Position numbers and translations under genes: made by a program. This document shows, piece after piece, positions 55,073 through 63,826 of a DNA stretch of 64,000 nt. Origin of the DNA: Vallitalea longa (lineage in GTDB: Bacteria > Bacillota > Clostridia > Lachnospirales > Vallitaleaceae); assembly GCF_027923465.1 (NCBI RefSeq), contig NZ_BRLB01000024.1, positions 1 to 64,000 of the forward strand, written 5' to 3'. Under the pieces are notes generated by a model. The model ran no database searches. It was not told the origin of the DNA and worked only from the letters and a program-made list of their open reading frames with translations. Each line of letters starts with the position of its first letter. The stretch's first letter is position 1.

Positions 55073-56008
55073 TTGGATAATAAAGGGAAAAAATATTTGT
55101 CTAACCACGCTCATTATCGTGAAACCATAAATATGAGTTCGCAATATGCATTAATCTCACCATATGTTGATACTACAGTAGTTCGTACACCAGAGGTTAC
55201 ATTAAAAGGAATCTATCATTCTAGATCCAATCGTTTTGCAGGTGAAGAGTATTTGCTTAATTTTCGTACATTCAGTGCAAGGCTGGATTTCAGAATTGGA
55301 ATCAGTCGTTTTCAAGCTAGGGATGCTATGCTCTCTTTTGCAATGCGTGACAAGAAAGAGAATGCTTCAGAATTAATTAAACTTCCAATAGCGAAAAAAA
55401 TAAGAGCTTCTTTTAGTAGTGTTTTACAAGCTAGAAGAAGTGTAAGAGTTTTTAATGGTTCTATTCCACTTAATGATTTTGCAACTATTTTATATTATTC
55501 TCAAGGTATAACAGGATATATTACATTACGTGATAAAGAGGAGGATGCTGAACGTATAATGCTCCATGCAACACCTTCTGGAGGAGGTTTCTATCCAGTA
55601 AGATTGTATATAGTTGTTTGGAATGTTGATAAGTTGCCTAAAGGTATTTATGAATATTGTCCTCATCATCATTCACTTAGATTGGTAGAAAAAGGATATA
55701 GTGAAGATGATTTGAAAGCACTTGCTGGCTTTGGAAATATAAAAGTAGAAACATGTGCATTCTGTATGGCATATGTATATGAGCTATATGTCAATTCACA
55801 TAAATATGGTGATGCTGGTGCAGCATATGGATTTATAGAAGCTGGTGAAATTGCAGAAAATGCTCAGTTAACTACAACAGCCCTTGGATATGGTTCATGT
55901 GATATCGGAGGATACAATAAACAATTTATCGAAAAGCGTTTTGGACTTGATGGAATTAGTAAACAGGTTATACATTTTACGATATTTGGAAACGGAGGAG
56001 TTATCTAA
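55073..56008 (+). CDS. sagB: SagB-like FMN azoline dehydrogenase
   Basis: A 311-residue nitroreductase-fold enzyme that oxidises azolines to azoles in the precursor core. RRSVRVFNGSIPLNDFATILYYSQGITG is the FMN-binding start of the SagB domain, followed by ATPSGGGFYPVRLYIVVWN and ALGYGSCDIGGYNKQFIEKRFGLDG. It starts at TTG 55073 with AAGGAGAT six bases upstream. Its stop overlaps the start of the next gene (TAATG). The first about 90 residues are an N-terminal extension typical of SagB. Confidence 0.9.
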   Translation: MDNKGKKYLSNHAHYRETINMSSQYALISPYVDTTVVRTPEVTLKGIYHSRSNRFAGEEYLLNFRTFSARLDFRIGISRFQARDAMLSFAMRDKKENASELIKLPIAKKIRASFSSVLQARRSVRVFNGSIPLNDFATILYYSQGITGYITLRDKEEDAERIMLHATPSGGGFYPVRLYIVVWNVDKLPKGIYEYCPHHHSLRLVEKGYSEDDLKALAGFGNIKVETCAFCMAYVYELYVNSHKYGDAGAAYGFIEAGEIAENAQLTTTALGYGSCDIGGYNKQFIEKRFGLDGISKQVIHFTIFGNGGVI

Positions 56009-57111
56009 TGAATGATAATACTAATAACATGGTCTTTCGTGATAATGTAAGAGTCTATGATAACGGTAAGGATGAAATTCGTTTGCGTATGGGTGTTTTT
56101 AATTATGAAGAAGCTGAATTGGATATGTCAGACTTATCTGAACAACTGACTTCCTTCACTAGGGATATGGTTAAACTTTTGCAGAGTGAAGAAGGATATA
56201 ACGAAGAAATAATCAATGATTATATTCTTGAACCTTACGAGAAAGAAATTATTGAGTCTCTATTAAATGAACTAAGAGCAACAAATTATATAACAACATG
56301 TGAATGTAAGAGCATTGATGAAGAGATTACACTAGCATTATTAGGATATTTGGAACATGATAATCTTGAATCAGAAGAAGATGCTGCCAAAAAGAAAGTT
56401 CTATTTTTTGCAGATGATGAGTATTCAATAGGAACAGCTAAGAAATTGGCTGATGAAATGAGATTTAAGATAGATATTATGGAAATGGAAACATTCGCAG
56501 AACTAAAAAGTGCAGATTTGACTACTAATATGGATGGTTTATCAACTGTACAGCAAATGAGTCATTTTGAAAAGATATTCAAAGAATATGATGCTATGGT
56601 TGGTTGTCTGAAAAACCTTTCTGTAATATTTATGAGAAACCTTAACAGAATTTCTATCAAATTAGAGATCCCTGTAGTATTCTCATTTATTGATGGGCCT
56701 GTAATATGTGCATTGGCTACTAATCCTTATACTACAGGCTGCCTAGAATGTTTTGAATTAAGAGCTCTGTCAAGGTTAGAAGACCATGTTCAATATCATA
56801 ATTTTATAAATATCGAAAGAGATAGTAATAAATATACTTCAGGTAGTAAGGGATTGATTCCATTACTGAATATGTTAGTTAATCTGGCTATATCAGAGTC
56901 TTTTATGATTAGAAAGATTGGAGCATCTAAATTTACAGGGCGTTTATTGACAATATATCTGCCAACACTTGAGATACAAGCACAAGATATTTTACGTGTA
57001 CCATTCTGTCCTGCATGTGGTGCTGTGGCAAAAGTTAAATTGGAAGAGAAAAATATTTCATCACGTGCTTTAGTGGATGAGATAGTTGCAAATACATTAA
57101 AAATAAAATAA
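56008..57111 (+). CDS. sagC: SagC-like TOMM cyclodehydratase partner (E1-like, leader-binding)
   Basis: A 367-residue E1/ThiF-related protein that binds the precursor leader and presents it to the YcaO enzyme. Two zinc cysteine pairs are visible, C245/C248 (TGCLECFELRALSRLEDH) and C334/C337 (FCPACGAVAKVK), as in SagC/TOMM C-proteins. An N-terminal about 90-residue winged-helix-like peptide-binding region (EPYEKEIIESLLNELRATNYITTCECKS) precedes it. The start overlaps sagB by one base. Confidence 0.88.
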   Translation: MNDNTNNMVFRDNVRVYDNGKDEIRLRMGVFNYEEAELDMSDLSEQLTSFTRDMVKLLQSEEGYNEEIINDYILEPYEKEIIESLLNELRATNYITTCECKSIDEEITLALLGYLEHDNLESEEDAAKKKVLFFADDEYSIGTAKKLADEMRFKIDIMEMETFAELKSADLTTNMDGLSTVQQMSHFEKIFKEYDAMVGCLKNLSVIFMRNLNRISIKLEIPVVFSFIDGPVICALATNPYTTGCLECFELRALSRLEDHVQYHNFINIERDSNKYTSGSKGLIPLLNMLVNLAISESFMIRKIGASKFTGRLLTIYLPTLEIQAQDILRVPFCPACGAVAKVKLEEKNISSRALVDEIVANTLKIK

Positions 57112-57132
57112 TTATATAGATATGGAGAGAAA

Positions 57133-58494
57133 ATGATGATAAGATTTTATCCAACATATGAGCATATAATGAATCAGTATAGATATATTGGTGGGAATCA
57201 AACGGGTATCATGCATGGTGTTTTGGCTCCTATGGTTCATATGCCACCAGAACCTTGTCTGAAATCTATAACCGGTAGAATGCCTAATTATCATAAAATT
57301 ACATACAATGACCCTCAAAAGCATGTAGAATATCATTTGAGTGGTTATGGAATATATAATGAAGAAGCTCTAATTAAATTGATAGGTGAGAGTGTAGAAC
57401 GTTACGCGCCCATTTGTACAGAAAAAATTATGAGAGATAGGATTGTCTACAGCAGTTATAGAGAGATGACTAAAATTGGTAAAGTTATGCCATTAAAATA
57501 TCTTAATATTTTTTCTGGAGAACAGCAAAAGATTTTATCGAAGATTATGCCAGTCTATTCACCACAGTCAGCAACTGAAGATGATATAATAGGATGGATA
57601 AAATGTGCTTCACTAGTTCATCCGAATGAGGATGTTTGGGTTCCGATGCAGTTATTATCAGTTGGATTCGTTAAAAATAAAGAAAACAATGAGAAATTTT
57701 TTGCACCAGCATTTTCTACAGGTACAGCATCCCATACATCATTGAAGAAAGCTTTACTAAATTCATTAATAGAGTATGTGCAGATAGATGCATTCATTAT
57801 TTCTTGGTATACGATGCGTAAAGTAAAGCGAGTAGTAATAGATGATGAAGATATTTTACAGTATCTGGAAAGTTGTGGATTGGGTAAAGATTCCCCTTAT
57901 GAAGTCATACCACTATTAGTAACACTTCCTGATATGGATCTACCTGTATATCTTGTAGTATTGAAGAGAAAAGATGAAAAAATGCCGTATCTCATTGTTG
58001 GTACACAGGGAGATCTTAATGCGAAAAATGGAATACTAAGAGGCACAATGGAGGCTACTGCAATAATTTTCATGCATATGTTCAATGCTCTTTTTGATAT
58101 GCCTAAAATAGATTTTTCAATTAATGAATCAGCTTTTGCTGATCTAGATACAAATGTTCTGTTTTATGGAGTTCCAAATAAAGTAAAAGAAATTGATAAC
58201 CTTTTAAATCAAATTATAGAAGGTACGATCAAATTGTCAGAGATTGAATCTAGATGGGAAAATGATGTAGATGCTCAAATTTCACACTTGATAAAAGAAA
58301 TTTCGAAAGTAAGTGAGTATGCAGTATATGTAGATATTACACCTCCCGAAGTAATAGATAAAGGGTGGAGCGTTGTCAGGACATTCATACCAGAATTGTG
58401 TGCTATGTGTTTACCTGGTTTTCCATTTGAGAATCATCCAAGATTAAAAGAATATGGTGGTGTGATTAATGAATATCCACATCCACTACCATAG
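57133..58494 (+). CDS. sagD: SagD-like YcaO cyclodehydratase
   Basis: A 453-residue YcaO protein that uses ATP to form azoline rings from Cys/Ser/Thr. The ATP/Mg motifs GESVERYAP (E86, E89, R90) and KKALLNSLIEYVQIDAF are intact. The C-terminus ends YPHPLP, the Pro-rich tail (PxPxP type) seen in TOMM YcaOs and needed for activity. The ATG follows GGAGAGA. Its last 26 bases overlap the next gene. With sagB and sagC this makes a full azole synthetase. Confidence 0.92.
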   Translation: MMIRFYPTYEHIMNQYRYIGGNQTGIMHGVLAPMVHMPPEPCLKSITGRMPNYHKITYNDPQKHVEYHLSGYGIYNEEALIKLIGESVERYAPICTEKIMRDRIVYSSYREMTKIGKVMPLKYLNIFSGEQQKILSKIMPVYSPQSATEDDIIGWIKCASLVHPNEDVWVPMQLLSVGFVKNKENNEKFFAPAFSTGTASHTSLKKALLNSLIEYVQIDAFIISWYTMRKVKRVVIDDEDILQYLESCGLGKDSPYEVIPLLVTLPDMDLPVYLVVLKRKDEKMPYLIVGTQGDLNAKNGILRGTMEATAIIFMHMFNALFDMPKIDFSINESAFADLDTNVLFYGVPNKVKEIDNLLNQIIEGTIKLSEIESRWENDVDAQISHLIKEISKVSEYAVYVDITPPEVIDKGWSVVRTFIPELCAMCLPGFPFENHPRLKEYGGVINEYPHPLP

Positions 58495-59125
58495 TATTCT
58501 AGTGTTATTGGCAACAGTATATCCTGTTTCGTTTCCTCAGATCATATTATCTTTTAGAGGAAGATACAATCACAAGAATCAAAACATGATATATTTAGAA
58601 TACTGTGTAATTATGAGTTCCATTATTTTGATACTTAGCTGTGTTTTAGTACCAATAAGTAATAATATAATTATTTCATCAGATATTATGTGGTACATTA
58701 TTTCTATAGTTGCTGCACCAATATTAATTATAATTGAATTCATAATCGGTACTATAATTCTTAGATTGTCAGGAAAGATGGTAAAGGGTATTTCAGTAAA
58801 TGCAAATTGGAAAAAAATAAGCATAGTGGGATGTATTTCAACTATATTACTCGCGATAATAGAAGAACTGATATATAGGCAATTGTGGAGTGTTGCAATG
58901 CTAGATAATCTGCACTGGAATATATATCTATACATAATACTCAGTTCTGTCATATATGGATTTAATCATCTATATTATGGGTTTGCGACTTTTATTCAAA
59001 AAACAATCAGCGGTATTCTGTTAGCAGTAATATTTTTATTGAGTGGGCGTTCCATTATTATTCCTATTATAATACATGTACTACAGAATTTAATCATTCT
59101 ATTAATGGGGAGGTATAAGAAATGA
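58469..59125 (+). CDS. CPBP-family membrane protease 1 (SagE-like)
   Basis: A 218-residue membrane protein with about six helices and CPBP/Abi motifs: EELIYR (E132, E133, R137) and FNHLYYG (H167), plus HVLQN near the end. SagE-type CPBP proteins are thought to remove the leader or give self-immunity. ATG 58469 lies inside sagD and follows GGTGG. The residues before about 40 are unusual for CPBP and a later start (for example GTG 58502) is possible. It overlaps the second CPBP gene by 4 bases. Confidence 0.8.
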   Translation: MNIHIHYHSILVLLATVYPVSFPQIILSFRGRYNHKNQNMIYLEYCVIMSSIILILSCVLVPISNNIIISSDIMWYIISIVAAPILIIIEFIIGTIILRLSGKMVKGISVNANWKKISIVGCISTILLAIIEELIYRQLWSVAMLDNLHWNIYLYIILSSVIYGFNHLYYGFATFIQKTISGILLAVIFLLSGRSIIIPIIIHVLQNLIILLMGRYKK

Positions 59126-59850
59126 CGAATATTTACAGTGTTCTTTTGACCGGTTTCATTTGCTTGTTTCTTTGGATATTCATATTCAAACAGTCATATA
59201 GTAACACGTATATTAAGAATAGGATTTCACTTATTATATCTTCGGTATTCGGAATTTCACCCTCTTATTCTTATTCAGTATTTGCAACATTTTTATACTG
59301 TATATTACCAACAATAAGTTGCTTTGTCGTAGCGGGAATCGCTGATATTAGAATCAGTGATTTGTTTTCATTAAATGATATACCCATATCTACTGTAATA
59401 ATAATGTTAGGTATCGTGGCATCTATGTCATTGATATCAATGTTTGTTATGATAGCAATGAAAATAGTACCGAAAATAGATATTGTAGGAGAAATGTCGT
59501 CAGTTGTATGGATAAAGGGAGTATTTCAAGTTCCTAAAAAGATTGCATGGTTACTACCTTTTTTAAGCGCAAGTTTTGAAGAATTATTTTTTAGAGGAGT
59601 ATTATTGAAATCATTAATTTCTAATGGTATGAATATTATTTTAGCAATTAGTGTGGTAACTTTAGCTTTTGTTCTGAATCAAGTGTTACTTACTAATACA
59701 ATTACGCAGGCATTGGTACTTGGATTTTCAAGTATATTCATTTCTGTTATAGGTAGTATTTTATTTTTAGCAAGTGGTAGTATAATTCCATCTATGATAG
59801 TACATGCATCTTTTGCTGGTTTTTATGTAAATAAAAATGAATTGGATTGA
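59122..59850 (+). CDS. CPBP-family membrane protein 2 (partly degenerate)
   Basis: A 242-residue membrane protein with about six helices and the CPBP motif 1 EELFFR (E153, E154, R158). Motif 2, usually FxxxH, reads FVLNQ, and the third motif IVHASFAG lacks the usual Asn. The active site may therefore be incomplete. It occupies the place of sagF in the sag operon. An immunity role without protease activity is a reasonable reading. Confidence 0.7.
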   Translation: MTNIYSVLLTGFICLFLWIFIFKQSYSNTYIKNRISLIISSVFGISPSYSYSVFATFLYCILPTISCFVVAGIADIRISDLFSLNDIPISTVIIMLGIVASMSLISMFVMIAMKIVPKIDIVGEMSSVVWIKGVFQVPKKIAWLLPFLSASFEELFFRGVLLKSLISNGMNIILAISVVTLAFVLNQVLLTNTITQALVLGFSSIFISVIGSILFLASGSIIPSMIVHASFAGFYVNKNELD

Positions 59851-59911
59851 ATTATATAAATATGAAGTCACTATAAACAAACATAAACTAGAAAAGGAGA
59901 TTGTTAGAATA

Positions 59912-60829
59912 ATGATTAATGTTGATTCGCTTAGTATGAGATATGGAGATTTTTATGCAGTAGATAATATTTCTTTTTCAGTTGAAAAACAAGAAATATT
60001 CGGTATCATTGGGTCAAATGGTGCTGGCAAAACATCTACAGTGGAGTGTATTGAAGGTTTACGAAAAGCTTCAAGTGGTTCTGTTGATGTTATGGGGTAT
60101 AATCCATGGAAGGAAAGAGAGAAAGTCAATCAGTTAATAGGAGTTCAATTACAAGAGACATTATATCAGGATCGTGCAAAAGTATATGAGATATGTGAAT
60201 TATTCCAATCATTCTATCCTAATCATCTGTCATATGAAGATTTACTTGAAAAACTAGGATTAATGGAAAAAAGAAAGGCTTTTGTTTCAACTCTATCAGG
60301 TGGACAAAAACAAAAGTTGGCTATTGTATTATCTCTAATTTCAAATCCAAAGATTGTTTTTTTGGATGAACTTACGACTGGACTAGATCCAAAAACACGT
60401 CATGAAATGTGGGATATGATACTTAATCTAAGGCAAAACGGTCTTACAATAGTACTTGTTTCACACTTTATGGATGAAGTGGAAGCTATTTGTGACAGAG
60501 TTGCTATTATGGATAAAGGAAAAATATTAAGTATGGGGACTGTAAGTGACATTACGAAAGAGTATGACCTAAAGCAGAAAGTATCTTTTAGGACTTCACT
60601 TAATAATATTGAAAAGATCGAGAAGCTAGGTAGTGAAATATATCTTAAAAATAATTCTGATATTGTCACTTTGTCGGGAAAGGGTGATGACTATTTGAAT
60701 AATGTAATCACATATTTGAGTGAAAATAATATATCTTATACAGATTTAGATGTAAAAAAACCAGGTTTGGAAGATGTTTTTCTTGATTTGCTTGGTTACA
60801 CACCCGAAGATGATAATAATAAGGAATAG
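59912..60829 (+). CDS. ABC exporter ATP-binding protein of the TOMM cluster
   Basis: A 305-residue ABC-2-type ATPase (SagG-like). Walker A GSNGAGKTS, Q-loop IGVQLQETLYQDRAKVYE, signature LSGGQKQKLA, Walker B VFLDELTTGLD and H-loop VSHFMDEVE. Walker B has Leu where Pro is usual (DELTTGLD). ATG 59912 follows AAAGGAGAT; the open frame from 59837 has no site and would overlap the previous gene. Together with the next permease it exports the modified peptide or confers immunity. Confidence 0.9.
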   Translation: MINVDSLSMRYGDFYAVDNISFSVEKQEIFGIIGSNGAGKTSTVECIEGLRKASSGSVDVMGYNPWKEREKVNQLIGVQLQETLYQDRAKVYEICELFQSFYPNHLSYEDLLEKLGLMEKRKAFVSTLSGGQKQKLAIVLSLISNPKIVFLDELTTGLDPKTRHEMWDMILNLRQNGLTIVLVSHFMDEVEAICDRVAIMDKGKILSMGTVSDITKEYDLKQKVSFRTSLNNIEKIEKLGSEIYLKNNSDIVTLSGKGDDYLNNVITYLSENNISYTDLDVKKPGLEDVFLDLLGYTPEDDNNKE

Positions 60830-60844
60830 TAAAGGAGGATTACA

Positions 60845-61594
60845 ATGAATTATAAAATAATGTTAAAACTAACTACTTTTGAGTTGAAACTTTTTTCTCG
60901 CAATTTTATAAGTATGTTTTTTCTATTAGTATTTCCTACCTTGATGATCTTATTATTCGGAGGAATATACGGAAATGAACCTAATGTAATTTTTGGTGGT
61001 GTAGGAACAGTAGATGTATCAGTGCCAGCATATTCTGGTTTAATAATTTCTGTTACTGGATTAATGAGTTTGCCTTTGACTCTTTGCGAGTATAGAGAGA
61101 AGAAAATACTCAAGAGATATAGAGCTACACCATTGAAAGTAATTTATGTCATTATTTCTCAGGTATGTGTTAACTGTCTTATGACAATAGCAGGTATGAT
61201 ATTTTTGATTATCATAGCTAAATTGGTTTTTGGTCTTAATTTCATAGGTAATGTTTTTGAAGTAATTATAATATTTATTTTGTCGATGCTTAGTGTTTTT
61301 TCAATTGGATTTCTGATTGCTAGTGTTGCTCCTAATATGAAGGCGGCTAATGCAATCGCTAATTTAGTTTATTTTCCTATGCTGTTTTTAACAGGAGCAA
61401 CTATTCCTATAGAAATAATGCCTGAATTCATGCAGAAAATATCTAAATTCCTTCCAGTGACTCATGCTGTTAATGCAATGAAAGATGTCTGGTTAGGAAA
61501 AGGTATGATTCATGCATGGGTAAGTATTCTAGTACTTATACTAGTGTTGTTAGTATGCTTAATTGTGTCATTAAAGATATTTAGGTGGGAATGA
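60845..61594 (+). CDS. ABC-2 type permease of the TOMM cluster
   Basis: A 249-residue membrane protein with six helices (SagH/I-like). It starts LTTFELKLFSRNFISMFFLLVFPTLMILLFGGIYG and has the ABC-2 motif LVYFPMLFLTGATIPIEIMPEFMQKISKFLPVTHAVNAMKDVWLG. AAAGGAGG precedes ATG 60845. Classical sag operons encode two permeases; only one is present, so it probably works as a homodimer. Its stop overlaps the next start (TGATG). Confidence 0.9.
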   Translation: MNYKIMLKLTTFELKLFSRNFISMFFLLVFPTLMILLFGGIYGNEPNVIFGGVGTVDVSVPAYSGLIISVTGLMSLPLTLCEYREKKILKRYRATPLKVIYVIISQVCVNCLMTIAGMIFLIIIAKLVFGLNFIGNVFEVIIIFILSMLSVFSIGFLIASVAPNMKAANAIANLVYFPMLFLTGATIPIEIMPEFMQKISKFLPVTHAVNAMKDVWLGKGMIHAWVSILVLILVLLVCLIVSLKIFRWE

Positions 61595-61860
61595 TGGTAG
61601 ATAGAAATATATTAAAATTTATAGAAGACAATAATCTTATTAGTATTAATTCAATGGATGAAGCTTTATTTTCAAAAGGTAAATTGCAATCAGGTTTTTT
61701 TATTTATTTGATTATAGAAATTGAAGATAGTTATAATATCATATTCAGTGATGAGGAATTGAAAATGGAGAATTTTGATACTGTGCGCATGATTGAATCA
61801 ATGATTAATAAAAAAACACATAAAATAAGGAAAATATATGATGATTCATATCAATTTTAA
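61594..61860 (+). CDS. Acyl-carrier-protein-like small protein at the end of the TOMM operon
   Basis: An 88-residue, acidic helical protein. The segment KLQSGFFIYLIIEIEDSYNI aligns without gaps to the ACP helix around GLDSLDVVELIMALEEEFGI, placing Ser33 at the phosphopantetheine position, but with Gln for Asp and Gly for Leu around it. The next part FSDEELKMENFDTVRMIE matches the ACP helix-3 pattern. GTG 61585 and ATG 61591 are too near the AGGTGGG site, so 61594 is used. Translation is coupled to the permease (TGATG). Carrier proteins are not part of classical sag operons. It could carry an acyl or aminoacyl group, or be a degenerate relative. Confidence 0.6.
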   Translation: MVDRNILKFIEDNNLISINSMDEALFSKGKLQSGFFIYLIIEIEDSYNIIFSDEELKMENFDTVRMIESMINKKTHKIRKIYDDSYQF

Positions 61861-61934
61861 TTAATATATTAATTAAGATAATTATAAAAATGGTAGCTAT
61901 AATTAATTTTATTGATATAAAAACCTTATTGTTA

Positions 61935-61943
61935 TGCTATAAT
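61935..61943 (+). promoter_or_regulatory. Extended -10 promoter of the NERD gene
   Basis: TGcTATAAT 114 bases before the NERD start. TTGATA at about 61912 is a possible -35 with a long spacer. The leader between is otherwise featureless. Confidence 0.4.
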
Positions 61944-62056
61944 TAATCTTGAAAATGAAGTCAGTAGAATAGCATATCAGATTAATATACAATAATAATA
62001 CGGAAATTTTCTACAGTATTACTAGATGTTTTTGCTTTAGAGAAAGGATTGAAACT

Positions 62057-62770
62057 GTGGCTCAAATAATTAACAAATCAAATCACTTAAGAAAAGAAAT
62101 AATAGTTGCCTATCTGAAAATGATTGTATGTTTTATTGCAGCGGTTTTTTGTATGATACTTGCTGTTTATACCTATGGTTTTTCATTAATAGCTACGCTT
62201 GTACTTGGTGTCTATATAAAAAAAATGAAAACGAACATTAGTATAGTAAAGTCTGGACTTGAGGGAGAAAAAGAAGTTCTGAACCTCTTAGCAGATCTAC
62301 CTAAAAGATATAAAGTTATTTCAGATATTCTTATACAAGGTAAGAATACGTCGAGTCAAATAGATTATGTTGTAGTTGGATCAAATGGAATATTTATTAT
62401 TGAAGCTAAGAATATAAAAGGAACGATAAAAGGTAAAACAGGTTCTAGATATCTTACACAAATAAAAAAAGGAAAAGGCGGTAGAGAATATAGCAGACAA
62501 TTATATAATCCTGCTTTACAGGTTAAAGGGCATGTATTAGGACTTACCAAACTTCTTAATAAAAACAATGTACATAGCTATATTCATGGAATGGTATATT
62601 TTGCTAATGAAGATTCCAAAGTAGATTTTAAGTCAAATGATATTGTAGTATTATCAAAAAGTAAGGATAATCTCTTAAAATATATAAAAACATATAAGAA
62701 AGATGGAGTTAAATTAACTCCAAAAGAACAAGTTGAAATAACAGGGATACTAAAAAAACAAGTGATGTAG
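62057..62770 (+). CDS. NERD domain protein with N-terminal membrane helices
   Basis: A 237-residue protein. Two hydrophobic segments (about 22-38 and 40-54) are followed by a nuclease-related domain: SGLEGEKEVLNLLADLPKRYKVISDILIQGKNTSSQIDYVVVGSNGIFIIEAKN, with the D…E.K catalytic pattern (IDYVVV, IIEAKN). It starts at GTG 62057 after AGAAAGGATTG. NERD proteins are often found alone in Firmicutes and their role is unclear. It could be a DNA-end nuclease. Confidence 0.85.
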   Translation: MAQIINKSNHLRKEIIVAYLKMIVCFIAAVFCMILAVYTYGFSLIATLVLGVYIKKMKTNISIVKSGLEGEKEVLNLLADLPKRYKVISDILIQGKNTSSQIDYVVVGSNGIFIIEAKNIKGTIKGKTGSRYLTQIKKGKGGREYSRQLYNPALQVKGHVLGLTKLLNKNNVHSYIHGMVYFANEDSKVDFKSNDIVVLSKSKDNLLKYIKTYKKDGVKLTPKEQVEITGILKKQVM

Positions 62771-62878
62771 GAGAATCAATAAGCTTTGTGATTGTATTAA
62801 TTAATGACATGTGATATAATTTTAAAAGACGTAATATGTAGTTTTGAAAACTATATAAAACCATTGGAGGGTTTAACT

Positions 62879-63718
62879 ATGAAAAAAATTGCAATCTTGT
62901 CCGATTCTGCTTGTGATTTACCTGATAGTGTTATTGAAAAATATAATATTAAATTACTTCCATTAAGAATTATATATCATGATCGTGAATACAGAGATCG
63001 TATAGAAATCAAACCCCAGGAAGTATATGACAATATTGAAAAAGAAGTACCTAAAACATCATTACCTGTTCCAGAAGATATAATTGATGCTTTTGATAGT
63101 CTTGTAGATGAAGGATATACTGATGCCATTGTCATTACTATATCATCAAATCTTAGTGGAACATTTAATTTAATTAAATTGCTTGCTAGGGATTATGAAC
63201 GACTCAATGTAAAAGTATATGATTCGAAAACATTAGGCATATTTTTGGGATTTATCGTAAAAGAGGTAGCGGCAATAGCTTATAATCAAAATATGGAAGA
63301 TATAATGAATAAAGCAAAAGAAATAAGAAGTAAGTTAAAAGGTTGTTATGTCCTTAAAACACTGACCTACTTAAGAAAAGGCGGAAGAATAGGTAAAGTA
63401 GAAGGAACAGTAGGTGAATTATTTAACATCAAACCTATTATTGGTATTAATGATGAGGGCGTTTATTTTACAATAGCAAAAATAAGAGGCAGAAAAAGAT
63501 CTATAAGTAAAATAAAATCAATGATATTAGAAGAATTCAAGGATAAGAAGTATAATATAGCTATTATACATGGTGGTGCTGAAGAAGAAGCACTAGAATT
63601 GTATGAAAGCATTAAAAATATTGGTCATATAATTGACGGACATATTTCACAGATTAGTCCTGCATTAGGAGTCCATACGGGACCAGGACTAATTGGATAT
63701 GCAGCTTATGAAGTGTAA
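62879..63718 (+). CDS. DegV family fatty-acid-binding protein (FakB-like)
   Basis: A 279-residue DegV/FakB protein that holds a fatty acid for phosphorylation by FakA. KKIAILSDSACDLPDSVIEKYNIKLLPLRI opens it, TSLPVPEDIIDAFDSLVDEGY and ISSNLSGTFN contact lipid, and TLTYLRKGGRIGKVEGTVGELFNIKPIIGINDEG and SPALGVHTGPGLIGYAAYEV close the fold. ATG 62879 follows TTGGAGGG; the frame from 62804 lacks a site. Probably membrane-lipid metabolism. Confidence 0.92.
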   Translation: MKKIAILSDSACDLPDSVIEKYNIKLLPLRIIYHDREYRDRIEIKPQEVYDNIEKEVPKTSLPVPEDIIDAFDSLVDEGYTDAIVITISSNLSGTFNLIKLLARDYERLNVKVYDSKTLGIFLGFIVKEVAAIAYNQNMEDIMNKAKEIRSKLKGCYVLKTLTYLRKGGRIGKVEGTVGELFNIKPIIGINDEGVYFTIAKIRGRKRSISKIKSMILEEFKDKKYNIAIIHGGAEEEALELYESIKNIGHIIDGHISQISPALGVHTGPGLIGYAAYEV

Positions 63719-63779
63719 TAAAAATAAATATTATTTTAATTAGACATGCTGTTGTCATATTAGCTTTGTTATACTTAAC

Positions 63780-63804
63780 ATAGTTCTAATAAAATATGAA
63801 CTAT
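63780..63804. promoter_or_regulatory. Inverted repeat upstream of the effector-binding gene
   Basis: ATAGTTC (63780-63786) with GAACTAT (63798-63804), 11 bases apart, 23 bases before the start codon. It could be an operator or the terminator of the DegV gene; no T-run follows. Confidence 0.4.
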
Positions 63805-63826
63805 ATTAAATAATGAGGTGAAACAG

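Noticed and set aside
59837..59911. Upstream extension of the TOMM ABC ATPase (25 residues)
   Set aside because: No ribosome binding site, it overlaps the previous gene, and ABC homology starts after ATG 59912.
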